Source: Harmothoe impar
Taxonomy: Eukaryota > Annelida > Polychaeta > Phyllodocida > Polynoidae
Direction of reading: 5' to 3'
DNA length: 64,000 nt
Assembly (NCBI GenBank): GCA_947462335.1
Contig: OX381721.1
Coordinates: 8,494,001-8,558,000 of the forward strand
Shown: positions 58,851 to 64,000 of the stretch, piece by piece
Layout: the number at the start of each line of letters is the position of its first letter
Position numbering within the stretch: position 1 is the first letter of the stretch
Notes under the pieces: model-generated
Seen by the model: only the letters and a program-made list of their open reading frames with translations
Databases searched by the model: none
What the model was told of the DNA's origin: nothing
Position numbers and translations under genes: made by a program

Positions 58851-60415
58851 TTACTAGTAGATTCCTTTAGCCACAGTAAAACATTGAGTATACTACCTTC
58901 CCTTTGTCACAATAATGAATAATCATTTTTTATACATGTACATTATTATGTACAGGATCTTAATCTAAAAAAAAATGGATCTGGCATAAGTACCTCATCG
59001 TATGGGTGCTCAGCATACTTTGTGACATGGCCTTTAGTATCGGGATGTGTCTTGTTATTTGACCTATGCTGTTCTCCCTATGTGTACAGAGAATATCAAT
59101 ACTGATGCACTATTCAATAGTATTCAGTAATAGTAGAACACCACTAGCCTCTTATGGCCACCGTCCACAGGGGGTTAGCCAACTAAAATTGTCATACATT
59201 CCCTATGTCTTATATAGTATAGAGCCCAGTGGATGGTGATCATGATAATATAGATGGCACCAAAGGTGTATAGCGAGCTATACGGGACTAGCACATTAGG
59301 CTACGGAGGCCGCCATCTTGGCTCAGAGCAATGTATTGTAGTTAGGCCCCAACTCGGGAGCAGTACATTATGGGTGAATTACTTATCAGCAACCCTGTTA
59401 GCGCCCTTGATCAATGACCACTGATAACGACTGATAAGCTATACAGCACTCTTGTCATGATCCCCCGAAGTACCTCCTCTTTGTTCCAGGTGTCAGAGGA
59501 GGGGATTAGCTGATTAGCTTGATAATGAGATAATGCCTTGATTGCACTCCCTCTGCCTTTCTGGCGATGTAGCCTCCGATAACCTGAGGTACCAAAACAA
59601 TATGCTACTCCCGCCCGATAGGGATAAGTATGTTTGTGATGGAGGTAATACATAGTTGTTCTGTACCTCTGGGAAAAGCCCCAAATGTATAGTATGTCAC
59701 TGAATAGCCAGGTAGGAAAGGGTTGGTAAAAAGGCTTACATTTGTGAGAACAGCCAGGGGAGGGTAGTCGCAGCTAGATTAGTGGGCGAGGGAAATGAAG
59801 GTTGGCAGAGAGAAGTGTATAGATCCAGAGATGTGCAACCTTTTGGAAATGTAGGATAGACTAGTAGAGATATCTAAGACCAGTTAAGTTGAGAAATTGA
59901 AACGGAATAGCTGATGTATGGGTAAAAAGCTGCAAGTTTGTGGCCTTCTATTATGGCTATGACAGGTAGATGAGAGGAAAGGAGGTCGAAAGATCGCCAC
60001 TGGGACTGGACAGCATAGATAAATACAATTCGTTAAGGTGGGGAAATCATGGAAGGGACGCATGGGATATATATGGATGACAGGTTCCATACCAGTTTGC
60101 CATATAAATATACAGGGGCAACGAAGGTGGCAGGGCCGGCAGGCAGAGAGGGCAGGAGGAAAGGCGGGTGGGGGGGGGGATCGACTATGTGCACTTTGCT
60201 GGGAAAACATGCATAGCCAATGCCATGAACATTCTGGAAATGATTTGATATTCCAGGTCGAAGAACTGTGTCTGACTTCTACTGTTGACACTGATCCCCA
60301 CTGCGTGCCCAGGTAGGCTGGGAGATGGGGGTGCCAGGCAAAGAGGGGTGGGGGAGTGATGGGGGGGGGGGGTGTTCATGCACAACATGCTATGTTAGGC
60401 CTTTCCTGTACATGG
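58851..60415. other. gene-free stretch
   Basis: Contains the micro-MITE at 59152 and a G-rich portion (60110-60370) that makes false Pro-rich frames. No gene is seen. Confidence 0.4.
59152..59244. mobile_element. ~95-bp palindromic micro-MITE, copy 2
   Basis: TTATGGCCACCGTCCACAGG against CCCAGTGGATGGTGATCATG. The centre TCATACATTCCCTATG matches the other copies. Confidence 0.7.
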
Positions 60416-60651
60416 AGAAAAGAAACAGCGTCAAAGGGGAGTCCAGGTTGCATCCAGAATGACTCTCCTCTTTAGGGGGAGCACAGGCTGCCTATGGGTG
60501 CCTGGGTGATTCCCTGGCCGACCTAGGGGACTCACCTGGGCGAGTTCCCTGACTCAGCTAAGAGAGTCACATAAGGACCTGGGCTCCCCTATAAAGGGGA
60601 GTCATTCTAAAGGCAACCTGGACTCGCTTTTGACGTTGTTTTTTTTCTTCT
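60416..60651. mobile_element. MITE with GACTCC/GGGGAGTC inverted arms
   Basis: CGTCAAAGGGGAGTCCAGG at the left and CCTGGACTCGCTTTTGACG at the right. The inner words GAATGACTCTCC and GGGGAGTCATTC are also inverted. Confidence 0.8.
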
Positions 60652-60720
60652 GTGTATTAAGGATCTCTAAATGCCTCAGGAGAGAGAAAATTGGAAATAC
60701 TCTCCAACATAATTATACGT

Positions 60721-60814
60721 TAACGGCCACCGTCCACTGAGGGACTTTGGCCGACTAAGCCCATACATTCCTATAAAAATTCGGTTGATTAGAGGCCAGT
60801 GGACGGTGGCCATA
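60721..60814. mobile_element. ~95-bp palindromic micro-MITE, copy 3
   Basis: GGCCACCGTCCACTG against CAGTGGACGGTGGCC, an exact match of 15 bp, with AAGCCCATACATTCCTATA in the centre. Best preserved of the three. Confidence 0.85.
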
Positions 60815-61089
60815 AGAGGACATATGCAAGGTTGATCAAGTGCTTTTTGCTTCTCCCTTTGAATATGATTCCAACAAGTCATGTACATACGTACGTGCGA
60901 GTGTTGGGAGGTGGTATTCCGCATTAACGAGATACAGTGGCTCCACCTTTTGGACCACTGGTCACAATCATAACCCTTTGCTATGCAAGAACCAGCTCAG
61001 CCAAATCTCGTGGCCGAGATTAGGGTACAAGCAGGGTGCAGGTATTGTGAATAGCTTGTAACTGGACAATACTCATATCACCTTGTCCA

Positions 61090-61149
61090 GGATAGGGTAG
61101 TGGTTAGCACTGTGGACTCATAATGCTGGAAGCCCAAGTTCAAATCCCT
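61090..61149 (+). other. tRNA-Met-like module (CAT anticodon)
   Basis: TAGGGTAGTGGTTAGCAC, then GGACTCATAATGCTGG with CAT at the anticodon position, then AGTTCAAATCC. The acceptor stem does not pair well, so a functional tRNA is unlikely. Confidence 0.65.
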
Positions 61150-61242
61150 ATATATTTCTAAATTTTCTTTAGTATTATGAATAATGTGTTCTGTTTCCAA
61201 AATAGCTTTACTTATAAATTTGATTACCATGCATTGCTTGGA

Positions 61243-61306
61243 AGAGAATTGAACTCAGGTACTCTGCATCATGGGTCCATAGTGCTAACCACTACACTAT
61301 CCAGGA
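61243..61306 (-). other. tRNA-Met-like module (CAT anticodon), opposite arm
   Basis: On the minus strand TAGTGTAGTGGTTAGCAC, a full A-box match, then GGACCCATGATGCAGAG and GAGTTCAATTC. Confidence 0.65.
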
Positions 61307-61470
61307 CTAGGTGATATGGGTATTGTCCAGTTACAAGCTATTCACAATATCGGCACCTTGCTTGTACCCTAATCTCGGCCACGAGATTTGGCTAAGCTGG
61401 TTGCTGTGGGTACTGGGAATAGGCCTAGTACCAGTGGAAATGGCGCTGACCACTGATCATCTCGCTAAGG

Positions 61471-62426
61471 CCCTATAGAGGGAGGGGGGGGGGGGTTGTC
61501 GCACTGTACTTCTGTGTAACCTGAGGAGAAAAGCCGTAAATGGGTGACAGAAGTGGCTGATGTAGGACAGAAAATATGTATGTCTGCATGAATCTGGGGC
61601 GTGTGGGGGGGGAGGGGAGGGGGGCTAACAGGGGTGAGGGGAGAGACTGCAAGGAGGTGACATATGGATGGGAATATAAACATCCTGGTAGAAATCTCCA
61701 ATGCAGTCTATACATCATGTCCCATCGGTGCATCATGATGAACATGGCGTCTTGAGCCCAGCCTTGGGGCACAATACTTAAAACTTTAAGCAATTCCAAT
61801 ATTATCTGGCTGCCTGTTCTATACATTATTGTGCCCCTATGTTACACAACACAGAATAGCTAGTATGTTTCCAGTGAAGTATGTTGACTCTGGTAATTAT
61901 TACAACTCACTGCCTGCCTTCTTGGCTTCGACACCAACACCTCAATGTACAGAATTGTATAAGGCATGTGACATCGCATTATACATTGGAAAGGAATGCT
62001 AGAATGTTGTATGTGAAGGTGTTTAAGAACACTGATCAGATCTTTATGGCAGCTATTGCTCTCAATAATCTGCAGCAATATGAGAGATACTATCGTATAC
62101 TCTCCACCAATATGATACTGAATAGTAGTTTAACATCAGGATGATGTATAGTCTGTCCCCGTTCTAAATAATATATTCAGTCCTCTTTAGTAATATAACT
62201 TTACACTGGGGAATGCTTCGTGTCAATGGACAAGGGTGTGGCTGGCAAATAGAGACATGGGAAAGACCACAGTATAAGGAAGAATGCTATTGCAGCAGAA
62301 AAGATATAGATACCTACAACTACATACACACAGGAGGACAAGGGAGAAAGGGGACAGTCATTTCAAGTTAATGATATTATAACGAGCCTATACATCACCT
62401 ATGCCTCTCTATATGGCACTAATCAG
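61471..62426. other. stretch with an uncertain exon-like ORF
   Basis: A plus-strand stretch near 61874-61999 reads VDSGNYYNSLPAFLAST and ends in a stop; a neighbouring frame stays open to 62144. Composition is protein-like, but no domain is recognised. Confidence 0.25.
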
Positions 62427-62532
62427 TGATGCCCCTAGCTACAACAGCAGAACCACATGTCCCCCTCCCTGCCATCCCACTCCCTGCCCGCATGGCCTGC
62501 TTTGTAACTTGGCTGATACAACTGAATATGAG
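62427..62532 (+). CDS. possible Cys/Pro-rich exon
   Basis: Acceptor GCACTAATCAG, then 35 codons containing TTCPPPCHPTPCPHGLLC, then a strong GAG/gtatgt donor in phase 0. Four closely spaced Cys suggest an extracellular domain. No neighbouring exon is certain. Confidence 0.35.
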
Positions 62533-62627
62533 GTATGTATTTCAACCACTCCCCCACACACTTATTACTGTCTGGGTGCGTCATCAACACCGATATACAC
62601 ATAGCCTCCACACTCTGTGTAACCTAT

Positions 62628-62901
62628 TTAACCCTTTTAGGACAGCATAGTAATTTAATGGGCTGGCTTTTGTCACCATGATGTATTTATACAGCACCAT
62701 CAAGCTACTGATTTTAAGCATTATGCAGCTTCATTGAAGTACCTGACCAACTCTTTGGGGTCGATACATTCGCAAAGAGTCTTGGCATGATGCACCAATG
62801 CAGCACTGGCGAGTTACTCACAAGGCGTTTTGCATGTGCATCATGGCTACAAAATAAACACTCCGGTTTGAGACATCACGCCATAATACGCAAAGGGTTA
62901 A
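62628..62901. mobile_element. MITE with TTAACCCTTT ends
   Basis: TTAACCCTTTTAGGACAGCA at the left; CGCAAAGGGTTAA at the right. The core has GCATGATGCACCAATGCAGC, the word shared across this family. Confidence 0.7.
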
Positions 62902-63167
62902 TCAAACTCCTGCCTTGCCAAACTTACCTTATTATTTCAATGACGGTAATCCTTCATATAAGATGACGCTGCTCCAAAAGTGGATTTCCTATGTTAGAGG
63001 AGCATTCTGGGAGGCCACACGTGATCACTTATAGAAGGATCCTGGCATACAGCCTGTGTTTGTGGGGTTACACTGGAGGAGTGGAATGGGCTGTGGCTGC
63101 CTTGCTATTGATGGTGCCTGAGCTGGCTGGGTGTCAATACCTAGGATGCTGTAGCTGGGGTGGTCGG

Positions 63168-63395
63168 TGTAGCAAGGTGCCTGTGACTGTGCCTCTCGTT
63201 TAGCAGTGTGCCTGTGATTGTACTTCTTGTGTAGCAGTGCGTCTGTGAGTGTGCCTCTCGTGTAGCACTGTGTCTGTGATTGTGCCTCGTGTGTAGCACT
63301 GCATCTGTGATTGTGCCTCTCGTGCAGCAATGCGTCTATGGTTGTGACTCTTTTGTAGCAATGCGTCTACGATTGTGCCCCTTGTGTAGCAATGT
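63168..63395. repeat. ~31-bp minisatellite, about seven units
   Basis: Units begin GTAGCA(G/A/C)TG and continue (C/T)GTCTGTGATTGTGCC TCTCGT. Minus-strand frames across it (repeating His-Glu-Ala-Gln-Ser) are artefacts of the repeat. Confidence 0.92.
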
Positions 63396-64000
63396 GATGA
63401 GGTTGTATTGTTATTCTTGCTGTACCTCTTTTTCCCTCACTATGTGAGTTACAAGAACCATAGATATACACTAAGCTCATGCTGTCTCACCATATATACA
63501 CAAAGACTCCATACACTCGTCATAATATATCTATACCTCCAGTATCTGCCCAGAACTGTGCCAGTCGTTCCCTTCTCTGCATTGCTACTGCGACTAGGTA
63601 AAGCCTATTGAACAGTGTCTTCCAATAATAACCTGCTAGGCTGTAACATAGGAAGACAGAACTCAATAAGATAGAACTCAATGGGAATGTACGCCTCCAG
63701 GCTGTATATTGTGCTCTACACTATATTATACACATGTGTAAACTATATTCCTACCATTCCAGTGTTCACCTGCATACAGTATAGTCTTGAGTTATGCTTA
63801 CTTTTAGTGGCTCATACAGAAACTGCTTCTCCCGGAGCCTTCTGCAGATCAGCAATGCCTTCAGCACATCCAATGATCCACCATGCTATCAAGCAGTGTA
63901 GTCTAGCTGCTGTGCAGCATCTAGATACACCTGTCTTACTCCAGTGTCTATGTATATATTTAGCGTTAGGTAACCTTGTTTTATGTGGTTTAGATAGATA
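63396..64000. other. gene-free right edge
   Basis: No supported gene. A Leu/Tyr-rich plus-strand frame at 63408-63611 looks like chance. Confidence 0.4.

Larger units (their letters stand above)
60916..61470. mobile_element. fold-back element with two inverted Met-type tRNA-like modules
   Basis: Left end ATTCCGCATTAACGAGAT matches the ends of 26810-27383. The inner arms are close inverses (AATCTCGTGGCCGAGATTAG and CTAATCTCGGCCACGAGATT; GCTTGTAACTGGACAATAC and its inverse). Modules lie at 61090-61149 (+) and 61243-61306 (-), facing each other. Confidence 0.82.

Noticed and set aside
60038..60388. Pro-rich and Gly-rich frames
   Set aside because: Due to G-rich low-complexity sequence.
61090..61149. 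Functional tRNA-Met gene
   Set aside because: A and B boxes and CAT are present, but the acceptor stem does not pair and an inverted twin lies in the same element, so it is called tRNA-like only.
63025..63330. Minus-strand frame rich in His, Glu and Gln
   Set aside because: Translation of the 31-bp minisatellite.
1..64000. CRISPR arrays, bacterial operons or riboswitches
   Set aside because: Spliced genes and animal-type repeats throughout; the tandem repeats seen lack regular unique spacers.

Overview
This is a eukaryotic nuclear window from an animal: coding sequence is split into short exons by GT..AG introns of about 0.2-4 kb, and the DNA between is packed with DNA transposons, MITEs and fold-back repeats. 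Secreted CTLD/PAN and group III phospholipase A2-like genes, compact introns, moderate GC and the high MITE load fit a marine invertebrate. A cephalochordate (amphioxus) is my best guess, from general resemblance only.

Layout. 1-1838: gene-free flank with G-rich simple sequence. 1842-10186: a complete PIF/Harbinger transposon with CTG target duplications, matching terminal inverted repeats and two convergent spliced genes: a SANT/Myb-like accessory protein (+, nine exons, one frameshift in a C9 run) and a DDE transposase (-, five exons, all phases consistent, 370 aa). 10190-24480: no convincing host gene; it holds a CACTG-ended element (13110-14111), a TTAA-flanked MITE (14264-15059), a 2.74-kb element with ~540-bp inverted repeats and a decayed ORF (15729-18469), a CAA-flanked element with an AT microsatellite (19262-20477) and smaller MITEs. 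24662-26211 (-): a four-exon secreted protein gene, signal peptide - Pro-rich linker - incomplete C-type lectin domain - PAN/apple domain, whose last codons and stop lie in a MITE terminus. 26425-27605: a minisatellite split by a fold-back element. 28.0-34.2 kb: mostly TA-flanked inverted-repeat elements. 34388-35459 (+): a two-exon (perhaps longer) group III phospholipase A2-like gene. 40357-48689 (-): an eight-exon RING-H2 E3 ubiquitin ligase gene (386 aa) with MITEs in its introns. 48.7-64 kb: repeat-rich; only isolated exon-like pieces.

How parts relate. The two Harbinger genes should work together: in this superfamily the Myb/SANT-like protein brings the transposase to the nucleus and to DNA, and dense CCGTATG-type motifs at both element ends are plausible binding sites. 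The host genes look unrelated to one another.

The strongest candidates for something undescribed are (i) fold-back elements carrying inverted or single tRNA-like Pol III A/B-box modules, at five loci, and (ii) a set of TA-flanked elements with related GGGT-type termini whose internal repeats differ from element to element.
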